In this document: positions 5,969-14,239 of the stretch, one piece after another
How the letters are laid out: every line of letters begins with the position of its first letter
Numbering within the stretch: position 1 is the stretch's first letter
Origin: a virus
Virus record (IMG/VR): IMGVR_UViG_3300023179_000178
Location: 1-46,106 of that record
Direction: 5' to 3' (one strand)
DNA: 46,106 bases
Made by a program: the position numbers and the translations under genes
The notes under the pieces: generated by a model
Seen by the model: the letters and a program-made list of their open reading frames with translations, nothing else
The model's database searches: none
What the model was told of the DNA's origin: nothing

Positions 5969-8173
5969 CTATGATATATGATCTATAAAACGATTCAATA
6001 AGATTCTGTTTGTCATCTTCTGTTTCATAAAGTTACTAAAGTTTTTAGTAACAGCCTTTAAGGTCTTCTTAACTTGCTTTTGATCATCCCAATCTATAGT
6101 TGTATCAACATCACCTTCAAAGTCATCAGAGCCTATGCTAAGAGTATGACCAGCAGGAATCATATAATACGCATCATATCCAGAAACATTATTTAATTCA
6201 CAAAACTTATTGTTCTTAAAATTATCTAAGTGTTTATTTAGCTCCTTTGTGTTTGACTCTGTGCGTTCCAATATATAAGACAATTCTCGCTTCTTAATAA
6301 TATGAAAACCTATGACTTTCACACCATTGGTTTCTCGTAGTATGTTAAGCATATCTGCTGTGCAATTTTTAATCTGCCATTGTTTGCGAGTCTTGGAATC
6401 TCTAATATAATGGTTTAGTTTTGAAGCGTTCCAACCGAATCTTCTGCTAGTGCCTATATATTTTTCTTGACCAGTTCCATCGTTGCAAACAAGTCCGTGA
6501 GTATCTTCACCATCAGTTAAGAAAATGGTGTTTACAATATCTAATCTATACTTCTCACGAAACTCCTTAACAAGCTGTGTAGCAGCAAGGATTGCGGGAA
6601 CCATAGGAGTAGTGTTAAGAGTTTCCTGAGGAGGAACACCACCGTAATATTGTCCTGTGTAGTGTCTCATTATACAAATAATGTTTTTAAGAGCTACGTT
6701 AAACTCGTTTCCTGACATCGTATTGCTGAAATAGTGTCTAAGACAAAATGAATCATGAAACATCAACTCACCAGGAACTGAAGGGTGTTTCTGTAATCCT
6801 TGACGAGATGCATAAGCATCAGTAAATCCATAAACATCAAACGGTATATTCACACGACGACAAAATAGAACCAAGTTAAGCAACTGCTCATAGGTTCCGG
6901 CGATGTTCTCGGTCATGCTACTGCTCATATCAATGAACATGACTAAACCATGACTTTTACCCTGAGGAGTGATGGTTAGCTTTTTAAAGATATCATCATT
7001 ATAGCGATAAGAGTAAACCTTATTGGTGTCCAACTTACCAGTGCGAGAAGTAAGAGAGCGAACATCCAGTTTAGCCTTCTTTTTCATCTCAAAGAGATTA
7101 GCAAGCTGATTTACCGTATTCTTATTAACGTTCTTGAATCGCTCAACATCAGCTTGTAAATTATCGTATATCTGAGGATAGTGTTTAGAATAAAAATTGG
7201 TAATCTGTTGGTGAACCGTTTTGTAATCCACAACCAATTTATCTAACTGTATTTTAGGAACGTTGGCATAAAATGTTTCTAAAACGGACGTATCGACCAA
7301 TTTTTGAATCTCGGAATCAAAATGACTTTGTGTTTCCGAGAACACCTTTGGTCTTTCGGCGGATTCTGTTTCAGAACCTTCACCAGAATCATTATTGGTA
7401 GTGTTATCAGAGGATGTTTGATTGTTAGTTCCATTAGAGGAACTTTGCTGAACGTCATCAGATTTACCAAACTGTTCTGAAGATTGAGACTGTGAACCAC
7501 CTTGTTGCGAGGATGGTGAATTAGAAGAGTTGGACATATCCTTAGACTCAAGATTATCGGAAGAATTCTGCTCAGACTGAGCTTGCTTATCACCTTGAGA
7601 TTCTGGGTTTTCTTCTACAAATTGTTTTAATTCTGTAGCAATCTTAATTACATCAGAAAAGGTTTTGCATGCCGATATCTTGTCTAACCAAGGCATCTCG
7701 GCTTCACTAAAAGGAACCTTAGCATAACCAAAATGACCAATCTTAAAATGAAGATTAAGTCTATCTAAAAGACCATAAGATTCGATGTCACGATCTTTTG
7801 TACCAAACAAATTGGACTTCTCTAGCTCATTATAACCGGCACGAAAAGCACGAACGGTGCCTGGATATAAATTCTGAATCATCTTTTCGATGCGAACATC
7901 CTCGACAATGTTTACAACCTGTTTAAAATCTACGTTGGCATGTTTAATGATCTCCTTTTCCCATTCATCTTTAGGTGTATAGAGAGCGTGGCCTACCTCG
8001 TGAGAGATGAGAAGAGTATAAACATCATCAGATATATTTTTCCAGTTAGGAAGAAGTAACTTGCGGTTGATCAAATCAAAACCAGCCGTAGGAACATTGG
8101 CGTGTTCTACTAAGATATTTTCCTTAGCCATTAACTTGGCGAGTATCTCTTTTGAAGAAATTCTAGTTGACAT
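5969..8173 (-). CDS. zinc metallopeptidase-VWA protein (CobT-like)
   Basis: A 734-aa two-domain protein. The N-terminal half has a zinc-peptidase motif HEVGH at about residues 58-62, with NIVEDVRIEKMI some 30 residues later supplying a likely third metal ligand. A Ser/Asn/Gln/Asp-rich linker spans about 190-280. The C-terminal von Willebrand A domain has a complete MIDAS: D-x-S-x-S (FIDMSSSMT, near 415), a Thr in NTTPM (near 522) and TDGED (near 554). Such proteins pair with CobS/MoxR AAA+ ATPases and are often labelled cobT in phages. I chose the ATG at 8173 because GAGG lies 7-8 bases upstream; a GTG one codon earlier is less likely. It has its own promoter. A protein-processing role is inferred. 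Confidence 0.82.
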   Translation of the reverse strand: MSTRISSKEILAKLMAKENILVEHANVPTAGFDLINRKLLLPNWKNISDDVYTLLISHEVGHALYTPKDEWEKEIIKHANVDFKQVVNIVEDVRIEKMIQNLYPGTVRAFRAGYNELEKSNLFGTKDRDIESYGLLDRLNLHFKIGHFGYAKVPFSEAEMPWLDKISACKTFSDVIKIATELKQFVEENPESQGDKQAQSEQNSSDNLESKDMSNSSNSPSSQQGGSQSQSSEQFGKSDDVQQSSSNGTNNQTSSDNTTNNDSGEGSETESAERPKVFSETQSHFDSEIQKLVDTSVLETFYANVPKIQLDKLVVDYKTVHQQITNFYSKHYPQIYDNLQADVERFKNVNKNTVNQLANLFEMKKKAKLDVRSLTSRTGKLDTNKVYSYRYNDDIFKKLTITPQGKSHGLVMFIDMSSSMTENIAGTYEQLLNLVLFCRRVNIPFDVYGFTDAYASRQGLQKHPSVPGELMFHDSFCLRHYFSNTMSGNEFNVALKNIICIMRHYTGQYYGGVPPQETLNTTPMVPAILAATQLVKEFREKYRLDIVNTIFLTDGEDTHGLVCNDGTGQEKYIGTSRRFGWNASKLNHYIRDSKTRKQWQIKNCTADMLNILRETNGVKVIGFHIIKKRELSYILERTESNTKELNKHLDNFKNNKFCELNNVSGYDAYYMIPAGHTLSIGSDDFEGDVDTTIDWDDQKQVKKTLKAVTKNFSNFMKQKMTNRILLNRFIDHIS

Positions 8174-8205
8174 CACAACACCTCATCATAATAACTTACA
8201 TAATA

Positions 8206-8234
8206 AGTATATCAAATGATGGAAACAATGTCAA
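8206..8234 (-). promoter_or_regulatory. sigma70-type promoter for the metallopeptidase-VWA gene
   Basis: A perfect TTGACA (8234-8229) and TATACT (8211-8206) with a 17-base spacer lie in the only sizeable gap of this region, about 33 bases before the ATG. It marks the start of the VWA-DUF3293-CobS unit. Confidence 0.8.
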
Positions 8235-8256
8235 CAACTATATTATTAGTAAATAA

Positions 8257-8529
8257 CTATTTGTTTTTATTAGGTTTTTTATACTTTAAGTAAAGTAAAA
8301 TGTTCGTTCCAACTAGCATGGTGTTAAATGTATAATTGAAAAGCAAAGGAGCTTGGGCTGTAGTAAAGAATACATATATCCCCATAAACGCACAACCAAA
8401 ACCCCAAAGTAAAAGAGTCACTAGAGATAGACCTGTAACATCTTTTTTTCTTAGTGTAGTAATCAACTGAGGTGCTGAGGAAAAGGCCAACAGAATTGCT
8501 CCTATATGACCTATTATATTGACTAACAT
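8257..8529 (-). CDS. SemiSWEET-type PQ-loop membrane protein
   Basis: A 90-aa triple-helix membrane protein. Helices are at about 3-24, 36-55 and 61-83. The signature PQ sits at residues 20-21 (SSAPQLITTLRKKDVTGLS), with the charged loop and GLSL motif that follow it in SemiSWEET sugar transporters, and an Asn in helix 3 (LFNYTFN) at the usual substrate-binding position. Bacterial SemiSWEETs are about 90-100 aa and work as dimers passing mono- or disaccharides across the inner membrane. The ATG overlaps the stop of the glycosyltransferase gene, so the two are co-translated. A sugar supply role next to a glycosyltransferase is inference; another small substrate is possible. Confidence 0.82.
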   Translation of the reverse strand: MLVNIIGHIGAILLAFSSAPQLITTLRKKDVTGLSLVTLLLWGFGCAFMGIYVFFTTAQAPLLFNYTFNTMLVGTNILLYLKYKKPNKNK

Positions 8530-9476
8530 GATTCAAAAACTGATAAAAATTCCTGTCTTAAATTTTGCTTCTCTCGTTCTATATCTCGCACAACATTAGA
8601 AAAATATCTGTCTCTAATCGTAAGATTGGTAGATATCTCATTCATTTTATCGTTAAGCTCTATTTTATCAGACACAAAAAAGTAATCTTCTATGTTGTAA
8701 CCAGACATAGTAACATTTTTGATACAATTTCTATCAAAAAATAATACCACCCCGTTACTAACACACTCATAAAATCTGTCAGCCAAGTGACTATATCGAT
8801 CTTGATGTATTCGCTTATCTTCTACATACACAGAAAACTTAACTCTATTAAGCGTAGAATCGTTTCTGCCCCATACCAACTTATCAACAAATCGTGCGGA
8901 TAGCCCATTCATTTTAAATCTAGTTACATTTTTAGCACTTGTGCTTACAATGGCATTTTGATAATATTCGTTTATATATTGCTGTCGATCTGGACGAAAC
9001 ATACCATAATACATTAGTTCATATGGGCGTGTCTCAAATGGTTTTTGATTTATTTCATCTCTATATGCAGTTACATTCATGTTTAACACATGAATCTTTT
9101 TTGATGTGGTTAAAACGTCCTTTCCATGCCCATCTTTTAAATTTGTAATTACTTCATATCCTCTTTTATGAAAATATTTGGCTATAGAAGAGTTCAAGGA
9201 TAATGCATATTCATTATACAACCAATACAACTTGGCATTTGGATGTTTCTTCATCACTGTGATAATTTCATCAAACTTTGCATAGTACGAGGAATAGAAG
9301 TAAACTATTGCATCAATATTTCTGTGACAATCGGCTTTTACATAATCTTCATATTGAAGCAGTTCACAACCAGGAACATTATTGCAGATCCATCTGACAA
9401 TACGATAACACGCCATTAAATTTTTAGAGCTTAAATGATGACTGTATGGACCTATAAACAACACTCGCTTTAGCAT
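8523..9476 (-). CDS. GT-B glycosyltransferase resembling T4 beta-glucosyltransferase
   Basis: A 317-aa protein. The N-terminal half has a Rossmann-like start (KRVLFIGPYS) and alternating strands. The middle PYELMYYGMFRPDRQQYI parallels T4 BGT (DVIYGGSFRSGQRES). The C-terminal HLADRFYECVSNGVVLFFDRN followed by DYFFVSDKIELNDKMNEI parallels BGT TLRVWETMASDAVMLIDEE and FYVNNRAELIDRVNEL. BGT transfers glucose from UDP-glucose to hydroxymethylcytosine in DNA. The similarity is recognisable but distant, so the acceptor could be another modified base or a glycan. The gene overlaps both neighbours (246-aa protein and PQ-loop protein), forming one translation unit. Confidence 0.6.
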   Translation of the reverse strand: MLKRVLFIGPYSHHLSSKNLMACYRIVRWICNNVPGCELLQYEDYVKADCHRNIDAIVYFYSSYYAKFDEIITVMKKHPNAKLYWLYNEYALSLNSSIAKYFHKRGYEVITNLKDGHGKDVLTTSKKIHVLNMNVTAYRDEINQKPFETRPYELMYYGMFRPDRQQYINEYYQNAIVSTSAKNVTRFKMNGLSARFVDKLVWGRNDSTLNRVKFSVYVEDKRIHQDRYSHLADRFYECVSNGVVLFFDRNCIKNVTMSGYNIEDYFFVSDKIELNDKMNEISTNLTIRDRYFSNVVRDIEREKQNLRQEFLSVFESC

Positions 9477-10210
9477 GGAATTATTTTCTCTAGTTTATTG
9501 AAGTTTATTCTGGTTGTTTTGATCTTGTCTTTATTAATTTTAAAATAGTCCAGCACTGTATTCATTTGATCTATACTATCGCATTTGATAGTAAAATCTG
9601 GATAGGTCTTACTTCTAAAGAATCTTTCATTTACATCATCAACTTCAAATGGGCTTGATATTTTGTTTGCAATTCTATTAAAATCGTTGTATGAGATTTC
9701 ATTTTCATTGGTCTTAAAAAACTTTTGTGTGCGAAAGTTTTGCTCAAGAGTTTTTAAAACTATAGTGACACTAAATTGCTTTTTAATTTTAACAACTTCT
9801 TCTTGTATTTCTTTAACGTCCAAATTTACATCGTCTAAGTCAACCAAATACATAAGATCTAATTGATTGCAATCAAACTCACAATTATCAACTTCTGTAG
9901 GTTGATTATACTTCTTTTTAATTTTATGATACAGCAAAGTTACATTTGACTGTATATTAGACATATACAGATCAAACTTTTCATCGTATTCTCCTGGTAC
10001 TAATATAGCAAGACACTCTTGCGTATTAGTTTTAACTAAAGAATGATAAACTGAAAGACTCACTCCATATAGCTTTTTATCAGTCTCGCTGACATAAACT
10101 GGAGTGTTTTGTAAATATGTACTGTTTTCGATTAAAGTTAAATAATGAAAACAGCTATCATCATGTTCTGATACATCAATATCAGACACTTTAATCTTTA
10201 CACAATTCAT
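9470..10210 (-). CDS. unknown 246-aa protein
   Basis: I do not recognise this protein. It is soluble in appearance, with no membrane segment, and rich in Asp, Asn and Lys. Two regions look like alpha/beta repeats: residues about 28-150, and a C-terminal part with ERFFRSKTYPDFTIKCDSIDQMNTVLDYF. The YPDFTIKCDS..D segment suggests a ferredoxin-like or RNA-binding strand-helix unit, but this is only pattern reading. It starts 2 bases after the ClpP-like gene and overlaps the glycosyltransferase start, so it belongs to the same operon. Confidence 0.7.
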   Translation of the reverse strand: MNCVKIKVSDIDVSEHDDSCFHYLTLIENSTYLQNTPVYVSETDKKLYGVSLSVYHSLVKTNTQECLAILVPGEYDEKFDLYMSNIQSNVTLLYHKIKKKYNQPTEVDNCEFDCNQLDLMYLVDLDDVNLDVKEIQEEVVKIKKQFSVTIVLKTLEQNFRTQKFFKTNENEISYNDFNRIANKISSPFEVDDVNERFFRSKTYPDFTIKCDSIDQMNTVLDYFKINKDKIKTTRINFNKLEKIIPC

Positions 10211-10211
10211 A

Positions 10212-10844
10212 TTACTTCACTTTCTTTGCTTTCTTGTTTTTCTTTTCCTTGTTTTGAGGAATCTGTTTTATTGCAAATGATTTTACCACATCCACATTAA
10301 ACAAAGAATCAATTACTGGTAATCCAATATGATCTGCTAATCCTAGTTTGAGAACCTCTTTTGAGTCCAAATACCAATTAACGTGCTTTTTCTCGGCAAC
10401 TAATTTTTGAAAAAATCCTTTGGGTTTTCCACAAGATTCATTTAACATTTCAAAAATTTTGATATTCAATCTTTCTGCTTCTCCAACATCAGCTTTAAGT
10501 TCTTCAATTTTTCCAAATGATACTGTAGCTGCATCGTGAACCATTACTGTAGAATTACTTCCCACAAATCTAAGACTTTTAGACCCTCCGCAGGCCAGTA
10601 ATATACTACCACAACTCATAGCCTTTCCAAGAGCCACCGTAGCCACAGGCTTTGTTGCGGTAGAAATTATATCCAACATAGCAAGAAGAGAATATATTTC
10701 TCCACCATAGCTATCAATAAAAATAGGAATTATGGGCAAAGCACTATTATTTAAATCATCAAAATCTACTTTAAAATTTTTGACACCATATTCAGAAAAT
10801 TCGTTGACGAGGATGGCGTTTTTTATTTTAGGGTCTGCACTCAT
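10212..10844 (-). CDS. ClpP-like serine protease with Asp-to-Asn change
   Basis: A 210-aa protein of the ClpP/crotonase fold. PIFIDSYGGEI (about 40-50) corresponds to ClpP YINSPGG. GKAMSCGSILLACG contains the nucleophile Ser77. RFVGSNSTVMVHDA contains the catalytic His103. NWYLDSKEVLKLGLADHIG aligns with DRFLSAPEAVEYGLVDSIL, placing Asn156 where ClpP has its catalytic Asp. The Lys-rich tail replaces the usual end. I chose the second ATG (10844), which has an AGAGG SD 6 bases upstream; the first ATG at 10871 has none. It is separate from the prohead protease gp21 (22501-23160), so it is not obviously a head-maturation enzyme. It follows gp46 in the recombination operon. Confidence 0.85.
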   Translation of the reverse strand: MSADPKIKNAILVNEFSEYGVKNFKVDFDDLNNSALPIIPIFIDSYGGEIYSLLAMLDIISTATKPVATVALGKAMSCGSILLACGGSKSLRFVGSNSTVMVHDAATVSFGKIEELKADVGEAERLNIKIFEMLNESCGKPKGFFQKLVAEKKHVNWYLDSKEVLKLGLADHIGLPVIDSLFNVDVVKSFAIKQIPQNKEKKNKKAKKVK

Positions 10845-10873
10845 AATATTCCTCTCAATGCAACAAGACATAA

Positions 10874-12586
10874 TTAAATTATCGTACTAAAATTTTTAGA
10901 CTTTGTAAAGCGAATAGTTTTTTTAAATTTGTCGGATATGGTTTCTTTATGAGAAATTACAAAAATGTTGGTATCACGAAACATATCCGAGTTTAAGAGC
11001 ATCAAAACATTTTCTGTGGCTTGTGTATCAAGATAGCTATCTAATACTTCATCCATGATAAGAAGATTGGTGTTTACACTATTCTTCATTTTGGCGATTG
11101 TGCGCCAAGTAAACAGTAAAGCCAAATCTATTCGCTGTTTTTCACCTTCGCTGAAGTTTTCATAAGCAAACTCATCACGTCCTCTGCTCTTGATACTTTC
11201 ATTGAACTCTTCATCAATATTAAAGGTAACAAAGAAATTCATGGCATTTAAGAATATATTTGTGTGCTTGTTAATTAGAGGAAGATATTGCTTAATAATT
11301 CTGGCTTTAACACCACTGTCTTTTAGTAGTGCTGTAGCCAAATCATGAATATTTTTATCTAATGCATATTGCTCTTTATTGTTTTCCAGTTTAGTGGAAG
11401 TTTCTTGCAATTCGTTTAGCTTATCTACACAATCTTTGGGTGCAGATTCTTGATTTTTCATATCGATTGTGTCTTTGGCAATCTTTTTGATAAACTGATT
11501 GATACCATCAATCATACTTTGATTTTTTACAATTTGACTTTGTATTATATCAATCTCATCTTCTATTTGTTTGGACTCTTCTAACTTTAATAGCAGCTTA
11601 CTCATAGCAGAGTCAACATCAGCTAGACCTGTTTGCCACTCTGTTATTTTGTCCATCTTCTTTGTTATTTCCATATGTTTAAAATCAACAGGAATGTTTT
11701 GCCTACAAGTAGGACAATTATTGTTTTCCTCATAAAACAAAATTTCCTTTTTAGATTTTTTAATGTTAGAGTCTAACTTATTTTTAATATCTTTTATCTT
11801 GGTAATTTGTATGACAACATCATCTTTAAAGTTAAGTTTGGTCTTTAACTCAACAATATTGTTTTTTAATTCTAGATTCTGTTGTTCTATAGTCAACATC
11901 TGTTGTTTATTTTTTTCTATAATAGCAAGATTTTCCTGAATTTTTTCTTGCTTGCTTTGTGACAAGTCTGAAATATACTTGTTTTGCAAATCAATCTTTT
12001 CTTTGATTATGGACAAATTAAACTCGTTTTCTTGAGCAACGTTCTTGAGATTGGATATTTTCTGCTTTAGTATTGTATTCATCACAGAAAATATTTCTAT
12101 ATCCAAAAGTCCTTCGATAATAACTCGTCTGTCTGCTGGTTTAAGCTGCATGAATGGTGTAAAGTTACTGGCTCCAAGAACTATAATCTGCGTGAACGCC
12201 TTAAAATTAAATTTAAGTATGCTTCGCTCCAAATACTGCTGATAATCTTTTGAGTGCGAGTCTTGATTGATAAGCACATCATCACAGTAAATCTCAAACA
12301 CTGTGGGTTTTATACCTCTGCGAATCAAATAGTTTTGTGTTCCTACTGTAAACTCTACCTCAACCAAACAATTCTTTTGGTTGATCATGTTGACTAATTG
12401 ATTCTTGTTGATATTTCTAAAAGGACGATTAAACAGTCCAAATGCTATAGCATCTAGCAGTGTGCTTTTTCCACTACCACTTTGACCTAATAGAATAGTA
12501 GTATGATTACTACTCAAGTCAATTTCTGTAAAATTGTTGCCGGTGGATAAAAGATTCTTCCATCGCACCTTCTTAAAAATTATCAT
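10874..12586 (-). CDS. 46: recombination endonuclease subunit gp46 (Rad50/SbcC-like)
   Basis: The ATPase partner of gp47 in resecting DNA ends for recombination-dependent replication and in degrading host DNA. Walker A GQSGSGKST is at 34-42. Two long coiled-coil arms flank a zinc-hook CPTC at 291-294. The ABC signature FSEGEKQRID is at about 478-487 and Walker B LLIMDEVLD at about 508-516. The length of 570 aa matches T4 gp46 (560 aa). Its ATG overlaps the gp47 stop as ATGA, so the two subunits are translationally coupled. Confidence 0.97.
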   Translation of the reverse strand: MIIFKKVRWKNLLSTGNNFTEIDLSSNHTTILLGQSGSGKSTLLDAIAFGLFNRPFRNINKNQLVNMINQKNCLVEVEFTVGTQNYLIRRGIKPTVFEIYCDDVLINQDSHSKDYQQYLERSILKFNFKAFTQIIVLGASNFTPFMQLKPADRRVIIEGLLDIEIFSVMNTILKQKISNLKNVAQENEFNLSIIKEKIDLQNKYISDLSQSKQEKIQENLAIIEKNKQQMLTIEQQNLELKNNIVELKTKLNFKDDVVIQITKIKDIKNKLDSNIKKSKKEILFYEENNNCPTCRQNIPVDFKHMEITKKMDKITEWQTGLADVDSAMSKLLLKLEESKQIEDEIDIIQSQIVKNQSMIDGINQFIKKIAKDTIDMKNQESAPKDCVDKLNELQETSTKLENNKEQYALDKNIHDLATALLKDSGVKARIIKQYLPLINKHTNIFLNAMNFFVTFNIDEEFNESIKSRGRDEFAYENFSEGEKQRIDLALLFTWRTIAKMKNSVNTNLLIMDEVLDSYLDTQATENVLMLLNSDMFRDTNIFVISHKETISDKFKKTIRFTKSKNFSTII

Positions 12587-13668
12587 CAGCTATTACTTTG
12601 AATATGCTCATTACTATTTAATGCTTCGATATAAAGCTCTCGAAGCAAATCATTCAAGGCATTTTTATGCTCATCTACATTTAGCGTATCAACACATTCT
12701 TTTAATATTGTAAGAGTATCTTTGGCCTGATCAATATCATCCTGATCTGAAAGTCCATTTTCAAATGCAGACTCAATCACCGAAATATCTGCTGGATTAT
12801 TTTTTTGTAGATTCTCAAAGTATTGATCAAACCAATAGGGATTATTTTTCTTTTGAACTATGACCTTTACAAACTTACCGGCAATATCTGAATGATTCTT
12901 GTTCATCAGTGAATCATATGTTTCATCAGTATCGTTGTAGTAAATTTTATGAAACATCTGAATTGGGTTTTCTATAAACTGCAATTCTAGTGTTTCAGTA
13001 TCCAATACATGAAAACCCTTTGCTGAGCCATAGTCACCCCACATCATAGCATAAGGAGCACCAAGATAATGAATATTGCTCATTGATGATTTTTGGTGAA
13101 AATGTCCTGTAAGAGTCATATAATACTTGTCGAACATATCACTGCGGTAGCCATGATTAGTATTAATATGTCCTGCATACATCTCAAAACCTATTAGCTC
13201 AAGATGTCCTGCACATATATGCGCTTTAGACTCTTCAATCATCTTAAAGGACTGCTCTTGATTGTCCTCACAGATCCAAGGTACATATAAAAACTTTCTA
13301 CCTGCAATATCGGCTTCCGTAGGCTCTACAAATATATTGAACTTGGGGTAAATCTTTAGTAGCTCTTCTACACTATTAACTTTGTTGGTATTCTTGTAGT
13401 AAGTGTCGTGATTACCAATTAGTATATCAACACGATCACACCAATCATGCAGCGGTTTAAACACACGATTTTGCCAAGCATGTAGTGTACTAAAATTAAT
13501 GTACTTGCGACGGTCAAACGTATCACCTAAATGCAACACAGTTTTTATATCATGTTGCTTTAGATAAGGAAAAAATACGTCCTCATAGAATTTTAAAAAA
13601 AATTCGTTGAGATTTTGATTGTCGTTACCGGCACCACAATGGGTGTCGGTTATAATAGCAACTTTCAT
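12586..13668 (-). CDS. 47: recombination endonuclease subunit gp47 (Mre11/SbcD-like)
   Basis: The metal-dependent nuclease partner of gp46. The calcineurin-like phosphoesterase motifs are all present in order: DTH at 8-10, GDTFDRR at 48-54, GNHD at 85-88, GHLE at 154-157 and GHFH at 188-191. The length (360 aa) is close to T4 gp47 (339 aa). The start overlaps the stop of the small RHH candidate (TAATG). The complete active site predicts a functional Mn-dependent exonuclease and endonuclease. Confidence 0.97.
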   Translation of the reverse strand: MKVAIITDTHCGAGNDNQNLNEFFLKFYEDVFFPYLKQHDIKTVLHLGDTFDRRKYINFSTLHAWQNRVFKPLHDWCDRVDILIGNHDTYYKNTNKVNSVEELLKIYPKFNIFVEPTEADIAGRKFLYVPWICEDNQEQSFKMIEESKAHICAGHLELIGFEMYAGHINTNHGYRSDMFDKYYMTLTGHFHQKSSMSNIHYLGAPYAMMWGDYGSAKGFHVLDTETLELQFIENPIQMFHKIYYNDTDETYDSLMNKNHSDIAGKFVKVIVQKKNNPYWFDQYFENLQKNNPADISVIESAFENGLSDQDDIDQAKDTLTILKECVDTLNVDEHKNALNDLLRELYIEALNSNEHIQSNS

Positions 13669-13934
13669 TAAACCTTATAGCCTTCGCTCTCAAGTTTTCG
13701 TCTGAGAATATGACGAACGGCATCTCCTATAGAAACAAATTTTCCTTCTTTTACCAAAGAAGTTAAATCATCTAGCACATCAGATTCCAAATCAAGAGAA
13801 ACTTCTACAGAATTATCCGAAATCTTTTCGTATGTGCTACCATTTACTGTAATATAATCGGGGTTTATTTTCTTTTTGGTAGGTTTTACAGTCTTTTTGT
13901 TTTTTACCATAATCAAGTATCTGTTGGACTCCAT
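13668..13934 (-). CDS. ribbon-helix-helix-like small protein
   Basis: An 88-aa protein with a Lys-rich N-terminal tail. Residues about 42-84 look like a CopG/RHH DNA-binding fold: a strand VEVSLDL, helix VLDDLTSLVKEG, then a second helix SIGDAVRHILRRKLE. The pattern D..L..LVKEG.F.SI.DAVR.IL matches many RHH proteins. The start is uncertain: an ATG at 13934 overlaps the upstream gene by 22 bases, while another at 13910 sits 2 bases after that gene's TGA; neither has a convincing SD. It precedes gp47 (TAATG). A repressor or clamp-associated role is possible. Confidence 0.68.
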   Translation of the reverse strand: MESNRYLIMVKNKKTVKPTKKKINPDYITVNGSTYEKISDNSVEVSLDLESDVLDDLTSLVKEGKFVSIGDAVRHILRRKLESEGYKV

Positions 13935-14239
13935 CCACCATTGGATGTAGTCGTATTTGTTACATACAATATACTATACAGTGAATCGATTGTGGCTTCA
14001 AGATTTTTTCCGCTATTTTTATATTCTCTGATAACATCCAAAACTTTATCGGTAACATTCGTAGGTGGCACTAACTTTAAATCATCTAGTAATTTGGCAT
14101 ACACATCTTTGGAAGTATGTGTTCTGGTTTGGCAGTGATGATATAAACTATCCAATATTGCCTGTTTTTTAATTTGCTCGCTCATAGCAGGATCAAAGTC
14201 AGGATCATTCCATATACGTTTTACAAAACCAAATGTCAT
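13913..14239 (-). CDS. hypothetical protein between gp55 and gp47
   Basis: A 108-aa protein of unknown function. It is mostly helical in appearance, with QIKKQAILDSLYHHCQ and KLLDDLKLVPP...DKVLDVIREYKNSGKNLEATIDSLYSIL, and ends in a Thr/Asn/Gly-rich tail. The start overlaps the gp55 stop as ATGA and its own stop overlaps the next gene, so it is part of a continuous translation unit. No similarity to gp33, the co-activator expected near gp55 in function, is apparent. Confidence 0.7.
   Translation of the reverse strand: MTFGFVKRIWNDPDFDPAMSEQIKKQAILDSLYHHCQTRTHTSKDVYAKLLDDLKLVPPTNVTDKVLDVIREYKNSGKNLEATIDSLYSILYVTNTTTSNGGWSPTDT

Noticed and set aside
7279-7593. 104-aa ORF in another minus frame inside the metallopeptidase-VWA gene
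   Set aside because: It is a shadow of the Ser/Asn/Gln-rich linker; the VWA frame is continuous with clear domains on both sides.
10845-10871. ATG at 10871 as start of the ClpP-like protein
   Set aside because: It has no SD, whereas the ATG at 10844 has AGAGG at ideal spacing and begins the recognisable domain.
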